A DNA stretch of 32,507 nucleotides, taken from Verrucomicrobiia bacterium. Its GTDB lineage: Bacteria > Verrucomicrobiota > Verrucomicrobiae > Limisphaerales > JAKPVM01. Positions 24,404 to 31,481 of the stretch are shown here, piece by piece. The stretch is from contig JAOADO010000012.1 of the NCBI GenBank assembly GCA_026417275.1, positions 1 to 32,507 of the forward strand. Reading direction: 5' to 3'. The notes under the pieces were generated by a model. It did not search any database. It had not been told where the DNA came from and saw only the letters and a program-made list of their open reading frames with translations. The translations under genes were made by a program, and so were the position numbers. Every line of letters begins with the position of its first letter. The first letter of the stretch is position 1.

Positions 24404-24936
24404 ACTGAATGTTCATCTAATATCCAAAAAAACGCCAACTATACGCGAAAAAAATCTACACGATAATACTTTTACCAAATCGCTAATCCAGATTCGGCAT
24501 TGAGTTATAATTCTTCTATATAAGTAGACGTTGTAGTCTCAATAATTTATCAAAAAAAATTTAGAGTGGGGTGGGCGCTTTTGTGGGAAACGTGGAGGGC
24601 GGCGGCAATTTCATATTGCGAAGCTGGAAGAGAAGTTCTCTTGATGGGTGTTAGTTTTTAACAAATCTAAAGATATAAAATGTCGAATTTAAGATATTGC
24701 GCGAAGTGGTGTTTTTCCAGTGTTGCGAGATTTTTTGCCGCCACAGTCCAGAGGTGATGGTTGGATTTCTGCTCGGGCAAACTTTTCTTTGCTTTATCTA
24801 TGGTGTATTTGTTATTAAGCATGAGTTATGCCGACATGATATTAATTTTTGTGCGCCGCGTATGGTTTTTATATGCATAGTCTTTCTGAATGTTTTTAAA
24901 TTTGTCAGGATTGATTTTGGAGGAATTATTTGGTAA
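24404..24936. other. Intergenic region, 533 bp, no supported gene
   Basis: AT-rich at first, then G-rich patches around 24560-24610. A 79-codon open frame from a TTG at 24697 to 24936 encodes a Cys- and Phe-rich product with no domain and is not accepted. GGAGG at 24919-24923 is the likely ribosome-binding site of the glycosidase gene, at a long 13-base spacing. No promoter stands out. Confidence 0.5.
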
Positions 24937-26385
24937 ATGTGGCATAATATGAAATCCATTTCCCATTTGTTATTCATTGTTTTTGTTTGTGTATTTGTTC
25001 TGATTTCTTCTCAAGTTATCAGGGCATCGGAGGTTTCCAGTATGTTTGTACGGGTAAGTCCTCGTGATTCGCGATACTTTGAGTTGAGCGACGGTAAGGC
25101 GTATATTCCAATCGGGCTTAATCTTATTCACCCAGACACTGTTGATGCTAAGGGGCTGGCGCGAATGGAGGAGTGGATGGGAAAACTGTCTTCGAATGGT
25201 GGAAATTATATTCGTGTCTGGATAAGTTCGCCTTTCTGGGATGTGGAGCATCAAAAGAGCGGTGTTTATGATGGGGAAAAGGCAAAGCGGATTGATGCAA
25301 TGCTCGAGATGGCAAAACGGTATGGGATAAAGGTTAAACTTACGATGGAGCATTTTCGGACGATTGAAGTGGATGGGCGTCAGAAATGGGCACACAAACC
25401 AATTCATCATATTTCGATGGGGGGGCCGGCAACAAATCTTGCGGATTTTTTTGCCGGTGAGAAGAGTCGGGAGCAGTTTAAGAGGAAGATTGAATGGTTT
25501 CGGAGTCGGTATGGAGATAATCCTGCAATTTTTGGATGGGAGTTATGGAACGAGGTCAATGCGGTTGCAACAGGGGATAGGTATTATATGCCGTGGACTG
25601 AGGTTATGCTTGGCGAGTTGCATCGGCTATTTCCCAAGAATATGGCAATGCAGAGTTTGGGAAGTTTTGATAGGTCAGGGGCGCGTGATTTATATCGTCG
25701 GCACAGTTTATTGAAAGGGAACGATATTGCGCAGGTTCATCGGTATCTTGACCTCGGGGCTGAGTTGGAGGTGTGTCATGGTCCGGTTGATGTTCTTGCG
25801 GCTGATGCGGTTCGTGAATTGTTAAGTTATAATCCTGGCAAACCGGTTATTCTTGCGGAGAGTGGCGCCGTTGAGCCGCGCCACACGGGTCCTTTTAAAC
25901 TTTATGGAAAGGATAGAGATGGGATTATATTGCACGATGTTTTGTTTGCGCCGTTTTTTGCGGGGGCAGCAGGGGCTGGACAGATATGGCACTGGGATGT
26001 TTATGTTGACCGCAATAATTTGTGGTACCATTTCGGGAGGTTTGCGGAGGCGGTGAAAGACGTTGACCCGGCGTATGAACATTTTATTCCTTCAATGTTG
26101 GAGAATGGGCGGTTGCGTGTTTATGTGCTCAGTGGGGAGAAAACAGTTCTTGTATGGTGTCGGGACAGTAAGAATGATTGGATGAGCGAATTGCGAGATG
26201 GCGTTTCGCCGGAGCTTGTAGTAGAGGAAAAGGTTGATTTAACAAAGATTTTGGGGAAACCGCATCCGAAGGGCGCTCTTATTTATGACCCATGGAAGAA
26301 TGCGTGGACGGAAAAGGAAATAAGCAATGGGATGATTGTTCTGCCACAGTTTACAAGGTCGGTGGTTGTAAAAATCAAGAAGTGA
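24937..26385 (+). CDS. Secreted clan GH-A glycoside hydrolase (GH5-like)
   Basis: A 482-residue exported enzyme, with a signal peptide of about 30 residues (cleavage near IRA-SE). The TIM barrel shows the clan GH-A pattern: YIPIGLN strand, YIRVWISS, acid/base Glu206 in GWELWNEVNA, His268 in QVHRY, nucleophile Glu308 in VILAESG, and a Trp-rich GQIWHWDVYVDRNNLW at the end of the barrel. A small C-terminal beta domain follows (about 385-482). The closest families known to me are GH5-like mannanase/cellulase types, but the substrate cannot be fixed. An in-frame stop sits immediately before the ATG at 24937; a second Met at 24949 is an alternative start. Codons are visibly more G-ending than in the flavoenzyme gene upstream. 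No transporter or other CAZyme gene is adjacent. Confidence 0.88.
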   Translation: MWHNMKSISHLLFIVFVCVFVLISSQVIRASEVSSMFVRVSPRDSRYFELSDGKAYIPIGLNLIHPDTVDAKGLARMEEWMGKLSSNGGNYIRVWISSPFWDVEHQKSGVYDGEKAKRIDAMLEMAKRYGIKVKLTMEHFRTIEVDGRQKWAHKPIHHISMGGPATNLADFFAGEKSREQFKRKIEWFRSRYGDNPAIFGWELWNEVNAVATGDRYYMPWTEVMLGELHRLFPKNMAMQSLGSFDRSGARDLYRRHSLLKGNDIAQVHRYLDLGAELEVCHGPVDVLAADAVRELLSYNPGKPVILAESGAVEPRHTGPFKLYGKDRDGIILHDVLFAPFFAGAAGAGQIWHWDVYVDRNNLWYHFGRFAEAVKDVDPAYEHFIPSMLENGRLRVYVLSGEKTVLVWCRDSKNDWMSELRDGVSPELVVEEKVDLTKILGKPHPKGALIYDPWKNAWTEKEISNGMIVLPQFTRSVVVKIKK

Positions 26386-26401
26386 TAATGTGTGTAAATA
26401 A

Positions 26402-26430
26402 ATACACTCAGGCTATTTGCCTGAGTGTAT
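26402..26430. terminator. Bidirectional hairpin between convergent glycosidase and bacterioferritin genes
   Basis: ATACACTCAGGC (26402-26413) pairs perfectly with GCCTGAGTGTAT (26419-26430) over a 5-base loop, a 12 bp stem. It lies 16 bp after the glycosidase stop. The T-rich flank is on the minus-strand side (TTTATTTA), so it best terminates the bacterioferritin transcript, but may serve both. Confidence 0.75.
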
Positions 26431-26496
26431 ATGAAACTGTGTTTGTATTTGCGATTATAATTTATCCACGCAAATAATTTTGCGTTTAGGGGGTAA

Positions 26497-26961
26497 TTAA
26501 ACTTTTGAATGGAGATAGTTTTGCAAGCCGAGTTGTTCGATTTGGTCTTTTTGTGTTTCTTCCCAGTCGAGGTGGTCTTCTTCCATCTTCAAAATTTTAG
26601 TGAGCAGGTCGGCTGTGCCATAGTCTTTGAGTTCCTGGGCTTCAGCGATGGCGTCGTTGTACATTTTAACCGCGGAGAGTTCAGCGTTTCCGTCGTTTGA
26701 TACCATTTCCGGCACGGTTTTGCCAATTTTCATAGGATTTAGTTTTTGGACAATCGGTGTACCCTCGAGAAATATGATTCTCTGGATAAGCCATTCGGCA
26801 TGGAGCATTTCGTCTTTTGCCTGTTTTTCGATGGCTTCGTGAAGTTTTTCATATCCCCAGTTTGCGCACATTTCAGAATGAACCATATATTGGCTTATGG
26901 CTGTTAGTTCTTCTGCAAGCAGGGTGTTAAGGGTTTTAATGATTTTCTCGTTGCCTTTCAT
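26497..26961 (-). CDS. bfr: Bacterioferritin
   Basis: A 154-residue four-helix iron-storage protein. All six ferroxidase ligands fall at the same positions as in E. coli Bfr: Glu18, Glu51, His54, Glu94, Glu127 and His130. Met52, the axial ligand for the heme between two subunits, is also kept, so this is a heme-binding bacterioferritin and not a plain ferritin. It would form a 24-mer shell oxidising Fe(II) and storing Fe(III). It is a single gene with its own candidate promoter. No Bfd ferredoxin gene is adjacent. Confidence 0.97.
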   Translation of the reverse strand: MKGNEKIIKTLNTLLAEELTAISQYMVHSEMCANWGYEKLHEAIEKQAKDEMLHAEWLIQRIIFLEGTPIVQKLNPMKIGKTVPEMVSNDGNAELSAVKMYNDAIAEAQELKDYGTADLLTKILKMEEDHLDWEETQKDQIEQLGLQNYLHSKV

Positions 26962-27010
26962 ATAGTCCTCGGTTGTTTGGTTTATTTCTTATTTGATTAT
27001 TTGTTAAATT

Positions 27011-27038
27011 AGTTTAAATCATAAAAACGCAAAGTCAA
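27011..27038 (-). promoter_or_regulatory. Probable bfr promoter
   Basis: On the minus strand TTGACT (27033-27038), a 16 bp spacer and TAAACT (27011-27016, 4 of 6 bases). Transcription would start near 27004, about 40 bp before the ATG. I see no clear Fur box. Confidence 0.5.
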
Positions 27039-27076
27039 ATTAAACCATCTGAACGTATCCGATTTATAAAATTTGT

Positions 27077-27886
27077 TCAAATGGTTCTGATAAACCTGCC
27101 GAATAATCTGAGGAAATTGTTTTCGATGATTGAGGTAAATTCCGTGGAATTTATATTAAAAAATTGGGCAAGATAATGATAGATTCTCGGCAGGTTGAGC
27201 GGGCTGTTAATTGGTTTAGCGGAGTTGTCTGAAATTTTGTGTGTGATCAGGAAGTCCGGCGGCAGTTGGTCTGGAGCGTCTGTTTCGACTAAGATTCGTT
27301 CAAGTGGGATTGATTTAAAACTTTCGCGTTGAGGGAGTTTGTTTTCGCGGGCAAAATATCCCGGGAATGAGAAATAAGCGCCAAGTTTTGCGAGTGGTTG
27401 GATATATTTTTCTAATCCGCCGTAAGAATGAATCAGTATGCCGCATTGAGGGAGTGGATTAGATTGAAGAACTTCTAATAACAAGTCCCATGCTTTTACG
27501 CAGTGTATGCTCGCTGGAATGTTGAGTTCAGCGGCAATTTTTAATTGCGCGATGAATAACTGGAGTTGTTTTTCGATATTATGATTTTTAATATAGGTGT
27601 CCAAGCCAATTTCGCCTATGCAACCTCCGAATTTATTGAGCGCAGAATGCAGGGTGTCAAGATAGCGATGGGAGGTTTTTTCCGCATACCAGGGGTGAAT
27701 TCCGAATGATGGAATCATCCATTTGTATTGTATGGAAAGTGAACCAACAATTTCGAAGTGGTTTTCTCTGGCGCTGTTTACAACCATTGCGGAGATTGGA
27801 AGCAGAGGAATTTGAGGAATAATTTGAGGGAGGAATGGTTCCAAACGCTTGTCATAAATGTGATTGTGCGCGTCGAAAAATTTCAT
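27077..27886 (-). CDS. TatD-family metal-dependent hydrolase
   Basis: A 269-residue TIM-barrel metallohydrolase, related to the TatD DNases. Metal ligands are His7 and His9 (DAHNH), Glu92 (GEIGLD), His128 (SIHC), His153 (HSYGG) and Asp203 (ETDAPD), a full set. Bacterial members act as 3'-5' nucleases or have unknown substrates. The start is 30 bp after the lon stop, so the two form an operon; the pairing with lon is not one I can tie to a known pathway. Confidence 0.93.
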   Translation of the reverse strand: MKFFDAHNHIYDKRLEPFLPQIIPQIPLLPISAMVVNSARENHFEIVGSLSIQYKWMIPSFGIHPWYAEKTSHRYLDTLHSALNKFGGCIGEIGLDTYIKNHNIEKQLQLFIAQLKIAAELNIPASIHCVKAWDLLLEVLQSNPLPQCGILIHSYGGLEKYIQPLAKLGAYFSFPGYFARENKLPQRESFKSIPLERILVETDAPDQLPPDFLITHKISDNSAKPINSPLNLPRIYHYLAQFFNINSTEFTSIIENNFLRLFGRFIRTI

Positions 27887-27916
27887 TCGAGTTGGAGAAA
27901 GGATGATTTATCGGGA

Positions 27917-30325
27917 TTAATTATTTGATTTTCCAAATATAACCGGGAAAATCTCGTCAATTTTTTTGATAAAATGTGGTGTGAGTTTCTTTTTGACTTC
28001 ATCCGGGACTTCATGCCAATCGGATTTGTTATCTTCTGGTAGAATGACTTCTTTGATTCCGTGGCGAGCGGCAGCAAGCACTTTTTCTTTAATGCCGCCG
28101 ACTTTTAGAACTCTGCCGCGAAGACTTATTTCGCCCGTCATGGAAACTTCTGAACGCACGGGTTTTTTCATTAGAACAGAAGTAATGGCGGCAATGATGG
28201 TCACGCCTGCGCTTGGTCCGTCTTTTGGTGTGGCTCCGGCAGGGACGTGGATATGAATGTCTGTTTTATCGTAATTAGAAAAATCAAGCCCGAGTCTATC
28301 TGCCTGGCTTCTGAGGTAACTGAGGGCTGTCTGGGCGCTTTCTTTCATGACATCGCCGAGTGAACCTGTAAGAATTAGTTTGCCGGAGCCTGGCATTTTT
28401 GTGGCTTCGACGAATAATATTTCGCCCCCGACGGGAGTCCATGCCATTCCAAGGGCAATTCCACAGTCTGAGATTTTTTCGGCTTCTTCTGATTTAAATT
28501 CTGGTTGTCCCAATTGGTTTACAAGGTCTTCTGGCTTGAATACGATTTTTTTGCTTCCATTTCTTGAAATATCGAGGGCGGCTTTTCGCATGAGGGCGGC
28601 GAGTTCGCGTTCGAGTTGTCTGACGCCTGCTTCGCGTGTGTAATCGGTGATTATGGATTTTATTGTGGATGGGTGGATTTTTATCTGTCGCGGTTTTAGT
28701 CCGTGTTCATCTAAAAGACGCGGTATTATGTGACGATTGGCAATATGATATTTTTCCTGTGTGGTGTAACTCGGGATATTGATGATTTCCAATCTGTCTC
28801 GGAGGGCTGGGTGGACCGGTTCAAGCCAGTTAGCGGTGGTTATAAACAGGACACGGGAGAGGTCAAATGGGATATCAAGGTAATGGTCAACAAAGGAATT
28901 GTTTTGTTGTGGGTCGAGCACTTCAAGAAGGGCAGAAGCAGGGTCTCCGCGAAAATCGGAGCCGATTTTGTCCAGTTCATCAAAGAGGATGACAGGGTTT
29001 CTGGATTCAACGCGGCGAAGGCTCTGGATGATTCTGCCTGGCATTGCGCCAACGTAGGTTCTACGGTGTCCACGAATTTCCGCTTCATCGCGAAGTCCGC
29101 CGAGTGATATTCGGATGAATTTGCGACCGAGGGCGTCTGCCACGCTTTTGCCAAGGGATGTTTTTCCGGTTCCCGGTGGTCCAACGAGGCAAAGGATGGG
29201 TCCTTTTATTTCCTGTCTTAGTCGTAAAACAGCCAGAAATTCAAGGAGTCTGTCTTTTACTTTTTGCAAACCGTAGTGTTGTTTATCGAGTATCTGGGCG
29301 GCTTTTTCGAGGTCGTAGTTGTCCTGTGTGGTTTTATTCCATGGAAGACTTAAAATCCAGTCCAGATAGTTGCGGGAAATTGAGTATTCGGCAATCGCGG
29401 GGTTAAGTTGTTGAAGTCGTTCGAGTTCTTTATTGGCTACTTTGCGGGCTTCTTCCGGTAGGTTGGCTTTTTCGAGCGTTTCTTTAAGTTGCTTGATTTC
29501 AGCGGCGTTTGGGTCTTCTTCTCCTAATTCTTTTTGGATTGCGCGCAGTTGTTCACGAAGGTAATAATCGCGCTGGCTTTTGCTCATTGCGTTTGCGACT
29601 TCGGACTGGATTTTAGAGCCAATGTTGAGGACTTCAATTTCGCGAGCAAGCAATGGCAAGAGTTTGGACAGCCTTTGTTTAACTTCGGTAGTTTCGAGCA
29701 AGGTTTGTCGTTCTTCTAAATTGATATTTACATGGGAAGCGATTAAATCCGCCAGGCGTCCAGGGTGGTTTGTATTGAGAGCGGCAACTTTTACTTGCTC
29801 GGCAAGGGCTGGCGTCATTTTTACAATTTGTTGAAATTGTTCGAGTGCTTTTCGCGCCATTGCCTCGATTTCGAGCGAACTTTCAACTTTTTCTTCCAGG
29901 ATTTCTATATTTGCGCGCAAGTATGGAGTGGTGGATTCAAACGAAACAATTTTGAATCTACGAACGCCTTCGATTAGAATTCTAACTACGTCCTCCTGGT
30001 ATTTAAGCATTCTGACAATTTTGCCTGCGCAACCGATTTTATACAAGTCATCGGGGCCGGGATTTTTTGATTCAACATTTTTTTGAAGGACAAGACCTAT
30101 CCAGCGATCGCCACCCACAGCATCGTCTATGAGTTGTGCGCTTTGATGAGATTCAACTATCAGCGGCGCAAGCATCCCAGGGAAAATGACAATATCTTCA
30201 AGCCCGAGGATAGGAAGGATTTTGGGAATCTGTTTTGACGCTGTTTTTTGTTGTTGCGCTTCTTCCGAACTTCCCTCCCGTTTCTGGGTTAATATTCTTA
30301 TAAACTCTGTATCGGGTTCGGTCAT
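27917..30325 (-). CDS. lon: ATP-dependent protease Lon
   Basis: An 802-residue LonA protease. The N-terminal substrate domain (about 32-235) opens with ILPILGLEDIVIFPGMLAPLIV. A coiled-coil helix follows (about 240-310), with the conserved QRDYYLREQLRAIQKELGE. The AAA+ domain has Walker A GPPGTGKT (382-389), Walker B VILFDE (445-450) and GLRDEAEIRGHRRTYVGAMPG. The protease domain carries the catalytic dyad Ser705 (PKDGPSAG) and Lys748 (GGIKEKVLAA). It degrades misfolded and regulatory proteins in the cytoplasm. A sigma-70-type promoter lies upstream; no CIRCE element is visible. The length is normal for the family. Confidence 0.98.
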   Translation of the reverse strand: MTEPDTEFIRILTQKREGSSEEAQQQKTASKQIPKILPILGLEDIVIFPGMLAPLIVESHQSAQLIDDAVGGDRWIGLVLQKNVESKNPGPDDLYKIGCAGKIVRMLKYQEDVVRILIEGVRRFKIVSFESTTPYLRANIEILEEKVESSLEIEAMARKALEQFQQIVKMTPALAEQVKVAALNTNHPGRLADLIASHVNINLEERQTLLETTEVKQRLSKLLPLLAREIEVLNIGSKIQSEVANAMSKSQRDYYLREQLRAIQKELGEEDPNAAEIKQLKETLEKANLPEEARKVANKELERLQQLNPAIAEYSISRNYLDWILSLPWNKTTQDNYDLEKAAQILDKQHYGLQKVKDRLLEFLAVLRLRQEIKGPILCLVGPPGTGKTSLGKSVADALGRKFIRISLGGLRDEAEIRGHRRTYVGAMPGRIIQSLRRVESRNPVILFDELDKIGSDFRGDPASALLEVLDPQQNNSFVDHYLDIPFDLSRVLFITTANWLEPVHPALRDRLEIINIPSYTTQEKYHIANRHIIPRLLDEHGLKPRQIKIHPSTIKSIITDYTREAGVRQLERELAALMRKAALDISRNGSKKIVFKPEDLVNQLGQPEFKSEEAEKISDCGIALGMAWTPVGGEILFVEATKMPGSGKLILTGSLGDVMKESAQTALSYLRSQADRLGLDFSNYDKTDIHIHVPAGATPKDGPSAGVTIIAAITSVLMKKPVRSEVSMTGEISLRGRVLKVGGIKEKVLAAARHGIKEVILPEDNKSDWHEVPDEVKKKLTPHFIKKIDEIFPVIFGKSNN

Positions 30326-30369
30326 CTTTGTTGCCCTAAGGGTCTTCCACTTTATTTTTTAGAGTCCTT

Positions 30370-30397
30370 ATTATCTCAAATACTAAAAAGCCGTCAA
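30370..30397 (-). promoter_or_regulatory. Probable lon promoter
   Basis: On the minus strand TTGACG (30392-30397) and GATAAT (30370-30375), each 5 of 6 consensus bases, with a 16 bp spacer. Transcription would start about 35-40 bp before the lon ATG. Confidence 0.65.
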
Positions 30398-30713
30398 TTA
30401 ATTTGACACTCTAAATTTCTTAATGTTCTTAAAAAAAATTAAGAATCTTTTCTATATCAGGATTGAATGGGTGTTTGTGTTGTTCTGGTTTTTTATGGAA
30501 TATTTTTTGGAGGTTCTAAAAAGAGAGTCTCATGCATCTAAATTGCGGGATAATAAATATGTTTTTAAAAGCAGGGGATTAAATTGGCTGAGATTATGAA
30601 GAGAGAATATTTTCCCCATCATATTGGGTAATTTTCCCCAACAGCAGGATAAACACATTTGATTGTTTTTTATAATATATTGATAATGAGTAAATTATAA
30701 ATTTATATGAAAC
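30398..30713. other. AT-rich intergenic region between lon and the Pro-rich protein gene
   Basis: About 316 bp with no credible ORF or RNA gene. It is very AT-rich and could hold upstream activator sites for the sigma-54-type promoter at 30714, but I could not identify an inverted repeat that stands out. Confidence 0.4.
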
Positions 30714-30728
30714 TGGCATAATAGTTGC
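30714..30728 (+). promoter_or_regulatory. Sigma-54 (RpoN) type -24/-12 promoter
   Basis: TGGCATAATAGTTGC matches the TGGCA-N6-TTGC core exactly, with the required spacing between GG and GC. The predicted transcription start is near 30740, about 70 bp before the ATG at 30809. Such promoters need an enhancer-binding activator; none is encoded in the window, since the only response regulator has no AAA+ domain. Confidence 0.6.
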
Positions 30729-30748
30729 GGTATAAAAGGCTCAAATAT

Positions 30749-30773
30749 CGTATCAATTATGAAGGTTGATACG
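30749..30773 (+). promoter_or_regulatory. Stem-loop in the 5' leader of the Pro-rich protein gene
   Basis: CGTATCAA (30749-30756) and TTGATACG (30766-30773) form a perfect 8 bp inverted repeat with a 9-base loop. It could be an RNA hairpin in the leader or a protein-binding site just after the transcription start. The ATG of a small upstream ORF lies in its loop. Confidence 0.5.
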
Positions 30774-30794
30774 AAGAAGAGTAAAAACAAGTAA
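30759..30794 (+). CDS. Possible 11-residue leader peptide
   Basis: ATG at 30759 opens an 11-codon frame, MKVDTKKSKNK, ending in TAA at 30792-30794, 14 bp before the next gene. Five of 11 residues are Lys. The start codon is inside the leader hairpin loop and has no Shine-Dalgarno. Frames this short arise often by chance. Confidence 0.25.
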   Translation: MKVDTKKSKNK

Positions 30795-30808
30795 TAACAA
30801 GCAACACT

Positions 30809-31381
30809 ATGAAAAAATTAACATTATTGGCAATTCTGGGACTGGCGTTAGCCGGTTATACAGTATTGGCGCAAGACAGCGGAAATGGGAGCGGCGATTC
30901 GAATCCGCCGACACAACCGCCCGAAGTTCAGCCTACTGATAATGGCGGTACGCCGCCGAGCGAACCTCCGACAGAACCGCCTGCTCCCCCACAGAGGGAG
31001 CGACATGGCAAAGTAATGCCGTCGCCATCGAAGCCTGAGATTCCTGGTATTCCAAAATTGCCGGATATTTCTCAGTTGCCGCAGGAAGTCCAGGATTTAA
31101 TAAAGCAGTTTGAACAAGCGCGTCAGGAATTTCTGGATTCGCAAAAGCAATTGCTGGAGCAGTTGAAGAACGCTACCACGGATGAAGAAAAGGCGGCTAT
31201 CCGTGAGCAATTGAAAGCCGCGCGCGATGCGTGGATGGAACAAGTGAAAGAGATGCGTCAGCAGATTCGCGAAGCGTTGCAACAGTTGAAAGACCAATTG
31301 CCTACTCGCCAGGAAGTTCTTGAAAAAGTCCGCGAACAGAAACAACAGCGTCCACGTCGTGGCGATGACACCCAGCAATAA
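30809..31381 (+). CDS. Secreted Pro-rich / coiled-coil protein, unknown function
   Basis: A 190-residue exported protein: a clean signal peptide (cleavage after VLA, residue 21), a Pro/Gly/Ser-rich linker (about 22-90) with PPSEPPTEPPAPP, then a long Gln/Glu/Lys/Arg helix (about 92-182) likely to form a coiled coil, with KNATTDEEKAAIREQLKAAR in its middle. The charged helical part resembles periplasmic CpxP/Spy-like or stalk proteins only in composition; I claim no homology. The Pro-rich stretch would let the helix stand off from an anchor. No Cys or enzyme motif is present. It lies behind the sigma-54-type promoter and is followed by a strong terminator. Confidence 0.8.
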   Translation: MKKLTLLAILGLALAGYTVLAQDSGNGSGDSNPPTQPPEVQPTDNGGTPPSEPPTEPPAPPQRERHGKVMPSPSKPEIPGIPKLPDISQLPQEVQDLIKQFEQARQEFLDSQKQLLEQLKNATTDEEKAAIREQLKAARDAWMEQVKEMRQQIREALQQLKDQLPTRQEVLEKVREQKQQRPRRGDDTQQ

Positions 31382-31440
31382 ATAGTGACCTCCTCCTTCT
31401 CGCCGTAAATAAGACTGGACGTGAAAGGTAAGGACAAGTA

Positions 31441-31475
31441 AAAAGGTCAGGCGGTGAATAGCCGCCTGACTTTTT
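31441..31475 (+). terminator. Strong rho-independent terminator, abutting the next start codon
   Basis: GTCAGGCGG (31446-31454) pairs with CCGCCTGAC (31462-31470), extended outward by A-T pairs, and is followed by five T (31471-31475). The ATG of the next gene is only 6 bases later. Confidence 0.9.
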
Positions 31476-31481
31476 ATTCGT

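Noticed and set aside
24697..24936. 79-codon open frame before the glycosidase gene
   Set aside because: It starts with TTG without a ribosome-binding site, encodes a Cys/Phe-rich sequence with no domain, and ends directly at the glycosidase ATG; it looks like chance coding in spacer DNA.
30398..30713. Possible CRISPR, tRNA or riboswitch in the long AT-rich spacers
   Set aside because: No spaced direct repeats, cloverleaf or known riboswitch core could be recognised in this or the other spacers.
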